Below are positions 36,079-43,731 of a stretch of DNA of 64,000 nt, piece after piece. Made by a program: the position numbers and the translations under genes. The notes beneath the pieces are model-generated. The model worked only from the letters and a program-made list of their open reading frames with translations. It ran no database searches and was not told the DNA's origin. Origin of the DNA: Methylobacterium sp. CB376 (lineage in GTDB: Bacteria > Pseudomonadota > Alphaproteobacteria > Rhizobiales > Beijerinckiaceae); assembly GCF_029714205.1 (NCBI RefSeq), contig NZ_CP121648.1:1116001-1180000 (forward strand), given 5' to 3'. Within the stretch, counting starts at the first letter, position 1; every line of letters begins with the position of its first letter.

Positions 36079-36208
36079 GGGCCGGAACCGGAGAGAACCA
36101 TGCGGCACTCTCTGCCGGTTCCGGACGAAACCGCAAGCGCCCGGGCCCCGCGTCGCGCAGCGCAGCGGCCGCCGGTTCGGCGGCGACCGCGCGGCGCACC
36201 CGCCCTGG

Positions 36209-36484
36209 TCAGGCCGCCAGCGTGAGCCGGCCGCCGGCGTCGCGCCGGAGGGCCTCCGCCAGGGCGGCGCGGGCGGCCTCCACGTCGGCCTCCCGCCGGG
36301 TCGCCTGCGCGAGGAGGAGGCGCTTGTGCACGTCGAGCCAGTGGATGCCCGAGCGCACCACCGGAAGGCGCTCGCGCTCCACGAAGCGGCGCGCCTCCTC
36401 GACGGTGGCGAGGTCGAGGACCGGACCCGAGGCGGGCACGACGCGCAGGCCCGGCGCGAACGGGAGGGGAGGAAGGGAGGTCAT
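36209..36484 (-). CDS. Small DUF982-like protein
   Basis: 91 residues from MTSLPPLPFAPGLRVVPASG. The body LDLATVEEARRFVERERLPV and HWLDVHKRLLLAQATRREAD resembles the DUF982 family, common and multi-copy in Methylobacterium and rhizobia, function unknown. The start ATG was picked over longer ones that run into a 22-bp tandem repeat. Confidence 0.5.
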   Translation of the reverse strand: MTSLPPLPFAPGLRVVPASGPVLDLATVEEARRFVERERLPVVRSGIHWLDVHKRLLLAQATRREADVEAARAALAEALRRDAGGRLTLAA

Positions 36485-36541
36485 CGGCGAGCGCCCCTTG
36501 CGGTGGAGAGCCGCGATTGATGGCCCCGAAGATGGCCGCGC

Positions 36542-36627
36542 GAAGGCACCTTGGCCGTGAGGCCAAGGCACCTTGGCCGTCAGGCCGAGGCACCTTGGCC
36601 GTCAGGCGAAGGCACCTTGGCCGAGGC
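36542..36627. repeat. 4 x ~22-bp tandem repeat
   Basis: Four units sharing AAGGCACCTTGGCCGT(C/G)AGG with few changes, between the DUF982-like gene and the PPSR gene. Each unit contains the palindrome GGCACCTTGGCC-like core. Confidence 0.85.
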
Positions 36628-36645
36628 CCTTCGGCCGCCGCGGCG

Positions 36646-37476
36646 CTACTCGGCGATGAACCTGAGCCGGTGCTCCCGGTGCAACTCGACGATGGCGGCG
36701 GCCGTCTCCTCGATCGAGCGGCGGGTCACGTCGATCACCGGCCAGCGGTGCTTGGCGAAGAGCCGGCGCGAGACCGCCACCTCGTTCGCGACCGCCTCGT
36801 GGTCGACATAGGCGGTGGAATCGTCGGCCTTGAGGCTGAGCAGCCGGTTCTGCCGGATCTGGACGATCCGCTCGGGCGAGGCGAGGAGGCCGACGATCAG
36901 GGGCTTGCGCGCCGCCTCCAGGGCCGGCGGCAGGGGCACGCCGGGCACGAGCGGAATGTTGGCGGTCTTCAGGCCGCGATTGGCGAGGTAGATCGAGGTC
37001 GGCGTCTTCGAGGAGCGGCTGACGCCGAGCAGGATCACGTCCGCGTCGTCGAGGTCGAGCGGCAGGTTGCCGTCGTCGTGCGCGAGCGTGAAGTTCATCG
37101 CGTCGATGCGCTTGAAGTACTCGGCGTTCAGCATGTGCTGGGCGCCGGGCCGCGCCGTCGAATGCGCCCCGAGATAGGATTGCAGCAGGCCGTGCACCGG
37201 CTGGAGCACGGAGAGGTAGGGCGAGCTCGTGGCCCGGCAGGCCTCCTCCAGGCGCTCGGTGAGGTCCTGGCCGACCAGCGTGTAGAGCACGATCCCCGGC
37301 GCCTGCTCGATCTCGTTGATCACCCGCTCGAGCTGCGCGGCGGAGCGCACCAGGGGATAGACGTGCTCGATGGCCGAGACGCCCTCGTACTGGGCGGCGG
37401 CGGCGCGCCCGACATTGATCAGGGTCTCACCGGTGGAGTCGGAGACGAGATGGAGATGGAAGTAGCTGCGGACCAC
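36646..37476 (-). CDS. PPDK/PEP synthase regulatory kinase-pyrophosphorylase (DUF299)
   Basis: 276 residues from GTG 37474-37476, preceded by GGGGAG; a 14-residue longer ATG start lacks this site. The start [20 protein letters not shown] is diagnostic, the P-loop-like [20 protein letters not shown] carries the kinase site, and [36 protein letters not shown] close the fold. It switches pyruvate phosphate dikinase off and on by ADP-dependent phosphorylation and Pi-dependent dephosphorylation. In Caulobacter and Rickettsia the homologue lies on one side of the replication origin with hemE on the other, as here. Confidence 0.93.
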   Translation of the reverse strand: MVRSYFHLHLVSDSTGETLINVGRAAAAQYEGVSAIEHVYPLVRSAAQLERVINEIEQAPGIVLYTLVGQDLTERLEEACRATSSPYLSVLQPVHGLLQSYLGAHSTARPGAQHMLNAEYFKRIDAMNFTLAHDDGNLPLDLDDADVILLGVSRSSKTPTSIYLANRGLKTANIPLVPGVPLPPALEAARKPLIVGLLASPERIVQIRQNRLLSLKADDSTAYVDHEAVANEVAVSRRLFAKHRWPVIDVTRRSIEETAAAIVELHREHRLRFIAE

Positions 37477-37991
37477 GATCGCTCCCCGGGGCCGACGTCC
37501 CGCCGCGTGTTCGTCCACATTCGGCCTTCAGGGAGTCGATCAGTGTGGATAATCCGGCCGATCAGCCAGGTCCAGGCGAGGAGGCGCGCGGTTTGTCGAC
37601 TCCGCTGTCAACAGGCGCGCGGCGGCGCTGAGGCCGGACGGGCCGCGTGGGAGAATCCGGGACGCGTCCGGCGATTCCGCACCGCTCCCCCGGGCAAGCT
37701 CCTCGCGAGCCTCGCGATCCCTGAAACCTAGAGCCAATCCGTTAAAGGCCTCTTAACGGCGCCGCGGTGGGGATGGGGTGTGGACGCCGCGCACCCCCCG
37801 GGATTCGGGGGTCCAGAAGAAGAATCAGACTCAAGAGTCTTTCTTTCCTTCTTTTTTTCTCGTCCGAGAGGGTCGCGCCGGGACCGGCTTGCGGAGGGCC
37901 GGCGGGCGGGCGACGACGCGTCGGGCTGGTATCCTGGCCGCTCTCCGGTCATAGGGGGAAGCCGAGGGGCTTTGGGGGAGGCGCGGGGGAG
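37477..37991. other. Candidate chromosomal replication origin (oriC)
   Basis: A 515-bp non-coding gap between divergent PPSR and hemE genes. It has one perfect DnaA box (TGTGGATAA, 37544-37552) and weaker ones (TCGTCCACA at 37511, TGTGGACGC near 37779), a perfect CtrA full site TTAA-N7-TTAA (37742-37756) within a GTTAA palindrome, eight GANTC (CcrM) sites at 37533, 37598, 37653, 37673, 37802, 37822, 37828 and 37835, and an AT-rich pyrimidine tract at 37,814-37,862 that could unwind. These are the elements of the Caulobacter-type origin, in the same gene context. Function is inference. Confidence 0.6.
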
Positions 37992-39065
37992 ATGGGCGAG
38001 AGCGAGCGCGAGGCGCGGCCGGTCCTGCGGGTTCTGAGCGGCGAGAGCCTGTCCCCTCCTCCGGCCTGGATGATGCGGCAGGCGGGCCGCTACCTGCCGG
38101 AATACCGGGAGCTGCGGGCGAAGGCCGGCTCCTTCCTCGACCTCTGCTACACGCCGGATTTCGCCACCGAGGTCACGCTGCAGCCGATCCGCCGCTTCGG
38201 CTTCGAGGCGGCGATCCTGTTCTCCGACATCCTGGTGGTGCCCCACGCCCTCGGCCAGGGCGTGCGCTTCGTCGAGGGCGAGGGGCCGCGCCTCGACGCG
38301 CTCGAGGACCCGGCGGCGTTCGGGACCCTGCGCGGGGCCGGCGACGCGCGGGTGATGGACCACCTCGCCCCGGTCTTCGAGACGGTGAGCCGCCTGCGCG
38401 CGGCGCTGCCCCGCGAGACCACCCTGCTCGGCTTCTGCGGCGCGCCCTGGACGGTGGCGAGCTACATGATCGGCGGGCGCGGCACCCCCGACCTCGCCCC
38501 GGCCCGCGCCCTGGCGGCCCGGGATCCGGCGCTCCTCGACGGGCTGATCGAGCGGCTCGTCGCGGTCTCGACCGAGTACCTCGCCCGCCAGATCGAGGCG
38601 GGGGCGGACGCCGTGCAGATCTTCGAGAGCCACGGCGGCACCCTGCCGGGGATGCCGGAGGGCGAGGCCGGCGACGCGCTCACCCGCTGGAGCCTCGGGC
38701 CGATCGCCCGGATCGTCGCCGGCCTGCGGGCGCGGGTGCCGGGGGCGCGCGTCATCGTCTTCCCGCGCGGCACCGGCCTCGACGGCCATGCCCGGACGCT
38801 CGCCGCGACCGGCGCCGACGCGGTCGGGGTCGACTGGGACGTGGACCTCGCTGCCCTGCGCGGGCGGCTGCCGGGGCGCGCCGTCACCCAGGGCAACCTG
38901 CATCCCCACACGCTGATCGCGGGCGGGGCGGCGCTCGACGCGGCGGTCGACGCGATCCTCGCCGCGACCGCGGGCCTGCCCCACATCTTCAATCTCGGCC
39001 ACGGCATCACGCCGGAGACGCCGATCGCCCATGTCGAGCGCATGCTCGCGCGGCTGCGGCGCTGA
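37992..39065 (+). CDS. hemE: Uroporphyrinogen decarboxylase
   Basis: 357 residues from the ATG at 37992 with GGGGGAG upstream; the frame is open to 37767 but the extension is low complexity and lies in the origin candidate. PPAWMMRQAGRYLPEYRELR is the diagnostic signature, followed by FSDILVVPHALGQGVRF, GFCGAPWTVASYMIGG, QIFESHGGTL and FNLGHGITPETP. It converts uroporphyrinogen III to coproporphyrinogen III in heme synthesis. Confidence 0.97.
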   Translation: MGESEREARPVLRVLSGESLSPPPAWMMRQAGRYLPEYRELRAKAGSFLDLCYTPDFATEVTLQPIRRFGFEAAILFSDILVVPHALGQGVRFVEGEGPRLDALEDPAAFGTLRGAGDARVMDHLAPVFETVSRLRAALPRETTLLGFCGAPWTVASYMIGGRGTPDLAPARALAARDPALLDGLIERLVAVSTEYLARQIEAGADAVQIFESHGGTLPGMPEGEAGDALTRWSLGPIARIVAGLRARVPGARVIVFPRGTGLDGHARTLAATGADAVGVDWDVDLAALRGRLPGRAVTQGNLHPHTLIAGGAALDAAVDAILAATAGLPHIFNLGHGITPETPIAHVERMLARLRR

Positions 39066-39179
39066 GCAGGATGGCCCGTTTCGATTCTGCTTGGATCGGT
39101 GTGGCCGCATCGTTGCCGGCGCCGCACCGGCCACCGCTTCGGCGCGTGATCCCTGGATCTCTGTCCTGCCGGGAGACCG

Positions 39180-39605
39180 ATGCTCTATCTCTGGATCAAG
39201 GCCGCGCACGTCGTCGCGCTGATCGCCTGGATGGCCGCCATGCTCTACCTGCCGCGGCTCTTCGTCTACCACGCGGGCCTGCCGGCGGGCTCGCCGCAGG
39301 GCGAGACCTTCAAGGTGATGGAGCGGCGCCTCGCCAAGGCGATCATGACTCCGGCCATGATCGCGACCTGGGTGCTCGGCCTGACCCTCGCCTGGATGAG
39401 CGGCGCCTACGCGCAGGGCTGGCTCCACGCCAAGTTCGCGCTGGTGCTCGCGATGAGCGGCCTGCACGGCTGGTTCGCGCGCATGGTCAAGGACTTCGCG
39501 GCCGACCGGAACACCCGGGCGCCGACCTTCTACCGGGTGGTCAACGAGGTGCCGACGCTGCTGATGATCGGTATCGTGATCCTGGCGATCGTGAAGCCGT
39601 TCTGA
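39180..39605 (+). CDS. hemJ: Protoporphyrinogen oxidase HemJ
   Basis: 141 residues with four membrane helices. LYLWIKAAHVVALIAWMAAM contains the conserved His of helix 1, and YLPRLFVYHAG, RRLAKAIMTPAMIATWVLGL with KFALVLAMSGLHGWF match HemJ (formerly UPF0093). It makes protoporphyrin IX two steps after HemE. Co-oriented with hemE. Confidence 0.95.
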   Translation: MLYLWIKAAHVVALIAWMAAMLYLPRLFVYHAGLPAGSPQGETFKVMERRLAKAIMTPAMIATWVLGLTLAWMSGAYAQGWLHAKFALVLAMSGLHGWFARMVKDFAADRNTRAPTFYRVVNEVPTLLMIGIVILAIVKPF

Positions 39606-39618
39606 GGAGGGCGACCGC

Positions 39619-40476
39619 ATGGAGACGCGCCGTCTCACCCTGACGCTGCCGGACCGCACCGTCTCGGTCGGCTGCGACGTGATCGGCTCCGGCCCGGACG
39701 CCCTGCTGCTGCCGGCCCTGTCCTCGATCGCGACCCGGGAGGAGATGCGGCCCCTGGCCGAGCGCCTCTCCGGCCGCTTCCGCTGCCTGATCCCCGACTG
39801 GCCGGGCTTCGGCGCCGAGCCGCGGGCGCGGCTGCCGCTCTCGCCGGCCGCGCTGCACGGCGTGCTCGACGCGCTGCTCGCCGCCCTTCCGGGCCCCTTC
39901 GCGATCGGGGTCGCGGCGGGCCACGCGGCGCCCTACCTCGCGGCCGCGGCGCGGCGCCATCCCGGCCGCTTCGCGCGGCTCGTCCTGGTGGCGCCGACCT
40001 GGCGCGGCCCGCTCCCCACCGCCATGGGACCGGAGCGGCGCCCGCTCTACGCCCGCCTGCGCCGGGCCGTCGAGGCGCCGGTTCTCGGCCACCTCCTCTA
40101 CCGGGTGAACCTGAGCACGCCGGTCGTCGCCCGGATGATGCGCGCCCACGTCTACGCGGACCCGGCCCGGGTCACGCCGGCGGTGCTGGCCGCCAAGCGG
40201 CGGGTGACGCACCAGCCCGGCGCCCGCTTCGGGACGGCCGCCTTCGTCACCGGCGCCCTCGACCCTGCGGCGACCCGCGAGGAATTCCTGAGCTTGTTCG
40301 GCCCGGGCCTGCCGCCCGTGCGCGTGCTGAGGCCGGAGGCCGCGCCGCGGCGCTCCGGCGCCGAGATGGACGCGCTGCTGGCGACGGGCCTCGTCGCCCG
40401 GGCGACCGTCCCGGGAGCGCTCGCCCCGCACGAGGAGCACCCGGAGGCGGTGGCGGCCGCCATCCTGGCCCCCTGA
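39619..40476 (+). CDS. Alpha/beta-hydrolase-fold protein lacking the usual nucleophile
   Basis: 285 residues, fourteen bases after hemJ. The fold is recognisable: LLLPALSSIATREEMRPLAE, LIPDWPGFGAEPRARL and ARLVLVAPTWRGPLP. At the nucleophile elbow, where GxSxG is expected, the sequence is AIGVAAGHAAPYL, so Ser is replaced by Ala, and the terminal His motif reads PGALAPHEEHPEA. A non-canonical family with GHAA and PG-L-HEE motifs exists, so loss of the triad may be a family trait. Enzymatic role is open. Confidence 0.75.
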   Translation: METRRLTLTLPDRTVSVGCDVIGSGPDALLLPALSSIATREEMRPLAERLSGRFRCLIPDWPGFGAEPRARLPLSPAALHGVLDALLAALPGPFAIGVAAGHAAPYLAAAARRHPGRFARLVLVAPTWRGPLPTAMGPERRPLYARLRRAVEAPVLGHLLYRVNLSTPVVARMMRAHVYADPARVTPAVLAAKRRVTHQPGARFGTAAFVTGALDPAATREEFLSLFGPGLPPVRVLRPEAAPRRSGAEMDALLATGLVARATVPGALAPHEEHPEAVAAAILAP

Positions 40477-40479
40477 TCC

Positions 40480-40664
40480 GCTGTCCGGACGATCACGTCC
40501 GGAATGCGGATGACAAGCCCGCGCGGCGCTTGAGCGAAGCCGACATCCGCATGGCGAAGCAATCCGTCGGATGTCGTATGACAAGCCCGCGCGGCGCTTG
40601 AGCGAAGCCGACATCCGCATGGCCGAAAGGGGAGATGGCGAAGCAATCCCTCGGATGTCGGATG
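40480..40664. repeat. Composite hairpin repeat, family B copy 2 (doubled)
   Basis: Starts at the hydrolase stop with TGTCCGGACGATCACGTCCG, then two tandem copies of AAGCCCGCGCGGCGCTTGAG + CGAAGCCGACATCCGCATGG. The second copy ends with the partner arm CGGATGTCGGATG. Confidence 0.85.
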
Positions 40665-40796
40665 CCCCGTCCGAGGCCGGGCGCGGGGCGGACGAATTCG
40701 GGCGCAAGCGCCGGGATGCGGGCCGGGGCGGGTCCGCGCCAGAGTGGCGGCATCGCGGCGGGCGGGCGCGGATCGTCCGCCGCCGCCCGCAGGACC

Positions 40797-40940
40797 ATCC
40801 CCATGAGCGTCCCCCATGAGCGTCCCCATGAGCGTCCCCATGAGCGTCCCCCATGAGCGTCCCCATGAGCGTCCCCATGAGCGTCCCCATGAGCGTCCCC
40901 ATGAGCGTCCCCATGAGCGTCCCCATGAGCGTCTCCCCAT
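40797..40940. repeat. 12-bp minisatellite in front of ada
   Basis: About twelve units of CCCCATGAGCGT; two units have an extra C. Each unit contains an ATG. The last ends at the ATG of ada. Units of 12 bp keep the frame, and the frame upstream of ada is open through the array (MSVPMSVP then HERPHERP repeats). Confidence 0.95.
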
Positions 40941-42051
40941 GACCCTCCCCGACCTCGATCCGATGCGCGCGCGCCCGGCGGGCGATCCGCGCTACGCGGC
41001 GCTCGTCCGGCGCGATGCCGCCGCGGACGGCACCTTCGTGTACGCCGTGCGCACCACGGGCGTGTATTGCCGGCCGAGCTGCCCGGCCCGCACGCCGCGC
41101 CCCGAGAACGTCGCCTTCTACGCCAGCGGCCGGGAGGCCGCGGGGGCGGGCTTCCGGCCCTGCCGGCGCTGCCGGCCGGACGAGGCGGCCCCCGCCGCGC
41201 GCCAGGCCGAGGCCGTCGCCCGGGCCTGCCGGATGATCGACGAGGCCGAGACCCCGCCCTCCCTCGACGCGCTCGCCCGCGCGGCGGGCCAGAGCCCATT
41301 CCACTTCCACCGGGTCTTCAAGCGGGTGACGGGCGTCACGCCGAGGGCCTACGCGGCCGCGCGCCGCAGCGCGCGGCTCACCGAGGGGCTCCTGCGCGAG
41401 GCCGACAGCGTCACGGCGGCCATCTTCGAGGCGGGCTACGCCGCGTCGAGCCGCTTCTACGCCGCCGCCCCCTCCCGCCTCGGCATGACGCCCACGGCCT
41501 ATCGCCGGGGCGGCGAGGGCGCCACGATCCGCTTCGCCGTCGGCCCCTGCTCGCTCGGCAGCGTGCTGGTGGCGGCGACCGGCAAGGGCCTCTGCGCGAT
41601 CCTGCTCGGGGACGATCCGGAGGCGCTGGTGCGGGATCTCCAGAACCGCTTCCCGAAGGCCGACCTCATCGGCGGCGATCCCGGCTTCGAGGCGCTGGTG
41701 GCGCAGGTCGTCGGCCTCGTCGAGGCGCCGGAAGCGGGCCGCGTCGACCTGCCCCTCGACATCATCGGCACCGCCTTCCAGCAGCGGGTCTGGCAGGCGC
41801 TGCGGGCGATCCCCGCGGGCGAGACCGCCACCTACACGCAGATCGCCCGCGCGATCGGCGAGCCCAGGGCCGTGCGGGCGGTCGCGCAGGCCTGCGGGGC
41901 GAACCCGCTCGCGGTGGCGATCCCCTGCCACCGGGTGGTGCGCCACGACGGCGCGCTCTCGGGCTACCGCTGGGGCGTCGAGCGCAAGCGCACCCTCCTG
42001 GCCCGCGAAGCGGGCTGCCGCGAGCCGACCGCGCCGGAGGGCGAGCGATGA
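40939..42051 (+). CDS. ada: Ada: DNA methylphosphotriester sensor and O6-methylguanine-DNA methyltransferase
   Basis: 370 residues from the ATG at 40939. N-terminal zinc domain VYCRPSCPARTPRPENVAFY with FRPCRRCRPDEA (Cys 44, 48, 75, 78) takes methyl groups from phosphotriesters. AraC-type helix-turn-helix follows (SLDALARAAGQSPFHFHRVF, then VTPRAYAAARR). The C-terminal transferase has IPCHRVVRHDGALSGYRWG, acceptor Cys 330. It is both repair enzyme and activator of the adaptive response. No ribosome site is clear because the 12-bp repeat array abuts the start. The next gene overlaps by ATGA. Confidence 0.95.
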   Translation: MTLPDLDPMRARPAGDPRYAALVRRDAAADGTFVYAVRTTGVYCRPSCPARTPRPENVAFYASGREAAGAGFRPCRRCRPDEAAPAARQAEAVARACRMIDEAETPPSLDALARAAGQSPFHFHRVFKRVTGVTPRAYAAARRSARLTEGLLREADSVTAAIFEAGYAASSRFYAAAPSRLGMTPTAYRRGGEGATIRFAVGPCSLGSVLVAATGKGLCAILLGDDPEALVRDLQNRFPKADLIGGDPGFEALVAQVVGLVEAPEAGRVDLPLDIIGTAFQQRVWQALRAIPAGETATYTQIARAIGEPRAVRAVAQACGANPLAVAIPCHRVVRHDGALSGYRWGVERKRTLLAREAGCREPTAPEGER

Positions 42052-42752
42052 GCCCGGACGCCGTCGGGGCCCTCGACTGGCCGCGCATCGCGGCGGATCT
42101 CGACGCCCACGGCTGCGCCGCCGCGGGCCGCCTCCTCGATGGGCCGACCTGCGCGCGGCTGCGGGCGCTCTACGACGACGAGGCTCCTTTCCGCAGCCGG
42201 ATCGTGATGGCCCGTCACGGCTTCGGCCGGGGCGAGTACAAGTACTTCGCCTATCCGCTCCCCGAGCCCCTCGCCGCCCTGCGCGGTGCGCTCTACTCCC
42301 GCCTCGCGCCGCTCGCCAACCGGTGGAGCGCGACGCTGGGCTCGGCCCTGCGCTACCCGCCGGACCACGCCGCCTTCCTCGACCAGTGCCGCGCCGCCGG
42401 GCAGACCCGCCCGACGCCGCTCCTGCTGCGCTACGGCCCGGGCGACTACAATTGCCTGCACCAGGACCTCTACGGCCCGCAGATCTTCCCGCTCCAGGTC
42501 GCGATCCTGCTCTCGGTCCCGGGGCGGGACTTCACGGGCGGCGAGTTCGTGCTGACCGAGCAGCGGCCGCGCATGCAGTCGCGGGCCGAGGTGGTGCCCC
42601 TCGCGCAGGGCGAGGCGGTCATCTTCGCGGTCCATCACCGCCCGGTGCAGGGCGGCCGCGGGGCCTACCGGGTCGCCCTCCGGCACGGGGTGAGCCGGGT
42701 GCGCACCGGCGAGCGCTGCGCGACCGGCCTCATCTTCCACGACGCGGCGTGA
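42048..42752 (+). CDS. 2OG-Fe(II) oxygenase coupled to ada
   Basis: 234 residues; the start overlaps the ada stop (ATGA). The iron site is CLHQDLYG (His 138, Asp 140) with a distal His in VALRHGVSRVR (213) and Arg for 2-oxoglutarate. LLRYGPGDYNCLHQD and FTGGEFVLTEQRPRMQSRAE are like the prolyl-hydroxylase/AlkB-related dioxygenases often placed after ada. It probably repairs alkylated bases or modifies a protein under Ada control. It is not canonical AlkB. Confidence 0.85.
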   Translation: MSPDAVGALDWPRIAADLDAHGCAAAGRLLDGPTCARLRALYDDEAPFRSRIVMARHGFGRGEYKYFAYPLPEPLAALRGALYSRLAPLANRWSATLGSALRYPPDHAAFLDQCRAAGQTRPTPLLLRYGPGDYNCLHQDLYGPQIFPLQVAILLSVPGRDFTGGEFVLTEQRPRMQSRAEVVPLAQGEAVIFAVHHRPVQGGRGAYRVALRHGVSRVRTGERCATGLIFHDAA

Positions 42753-42754
42753 CC

Positions 42755-43222
42755 TCAGCGCCGCTTCGGGGCGGGCGGCGGGGGCGCGGCCGGCTGCTCG
42801 TCCCCGCCGCCGAGCGAGGCCTTGATCGCGAAGGCGACCAGGGGACCGGCCACGTCCACGATCTCGGCCTTGGTCAGGCCGGCCTTGGGATCGTAGGTGC
42901 CGACCATCATCACGACCTTGCCGTCGTTCGTGGCGAGGTCGGGCGCGTTCGGCCCCTCGCCCGCGACGGCGAGCGCCCGGCCGGAGATCTCCGCGCCCTT
43001 CGGGTCGTTGGTGAAGAGAACCGTGAGCTTGCCGTCCTTGGGCACGCCGACGTAGCAGGTCTCCTTCTCGCTCCGGCAGGGGAAGAGCAGGCCCGCCGAG
43101 GCGTCGGGCGGCGGGGCCGCCTCCTTCGGCGGCGGCGCCTTCGGCTTCGGCTTCGGCTGGGCCGCCGCCGGCGCGGCGAGGGCGACGAGGACGGTCACGG
43201 CAAGGAACGGGCGAAAGCTCAC
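42755..43222 (-). CDS. Exported IalB-like protein (invasion-associated locus B family)
   Basis: 155 residues from GTG at 43222, which has GGAGGA upstream; the ATG frame to 43276 lacks a site. Signal peptide FRPFLAVTVLVALAAPAAAQ, a Pro/Lys linker (PKPKPKAPPPKE), then a small beta-rich domain with Cys pair FPCRSEKETCYVG and NDPKGAEISGRA. This layout is like the IalB family of periplasmic proteins, although the body is divergent. Function unknown. It ends two bases from the 2OG oxygenase, on the opposite strand. Confidence 0.5.
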   Translation of the reverse strand: MSFRPFLAVTVLVALAAPAAAQPKPKPKAPPPKEAAPPPDASAGLLFPCRSEKETCYVGVPKDGKLTVLFTNDPKGAEISGRALAVAGEGPNAPDLATNDGKVVMMVGTYDPKAGLTKAEIVDVAGPLVAFAIKASLGGGDEQPAAPPPPAPKRR

Positions 43223-43377
43223 GATCGGTCTCCTCCCTGGCGCGCCCGAGACTGCCGCGAAACCCGCCGCCGTCAAGGCGCGGTCGCCCGCGCCGGTCAG
43301 AGCGCGCGCGCGTCGGAACGCAATCGCGAGCTTGGCGTTGTGGACGCGTCCGTCATTCCCGCGACCCGGAGGTGTGC

Positions 43378-43725
43378 GTGCGCGCCCGTCACCTGATGCT
43401 GGCCTTCGGCCTCCTCGTGGCCCTGTGCGGCTGGGCGAGCGCCTCGCCGCTCATTCCCCGGGCCGCCGTGACCGTGGCCCTCGACCAGCCCTCGACCGTC
43501 GAGACGGTGCGCTGGCGCCGCCACCGCCACTGGCGGCGTCACCGGCACTGGCGCCGCCACCATTATCACCGGCGGCACTGGCACCATCGCCGCCACTGGC
43601 ATCATCGGCGGCATTGGCATCATCGGGCGCACGGGCACCACCGGCGCCTCCACGGCCGTGCCCTGCATTTCAGCCGCCCGGCCGGCCATTCCTGGATCGA
43701 GCCGCGCCAGGCGGCGGGCCGCTGA
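43378..43725 (+). CDS. Small exported His/Arg-rich repeat protein
   Basis: 115 residues from a GTG at 43378 that has CCGGAGG upstream (GTG 43372 is the alternative). Signal peptide HLMLAFGLLVALCGWASA, then short mature part whose middle is periodic: RRHRHWRRHRHWRRHHYH and RHWHHRRHWHHRRHWHH. Nearly half of this stretch is His or Arg. Similar small proteins occur singly in Methylobacterium-type genomes; metal or anion binding at the periplasmic face is plausible. It precedes the PBP gene by six bases. Confidence 0.6.
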   Translation: MRARHLMLAFGLLVALCGWASASPLIPRAAVTVALDQPSTVETVRWRRHRHWRRHRHWRRHHYHRRHWHHRRHWHHRRHWHHRAHGHHRRLHGRALHFSRPAGHSWIEPRQAAGR

Positions 43726-43731
43726 GCCGCG

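Noticed and set aside
40797..40940. CRISPR array
   Set aside because: Units are 12 bp in direct tandem with no spacers, so this is a minisatellite.
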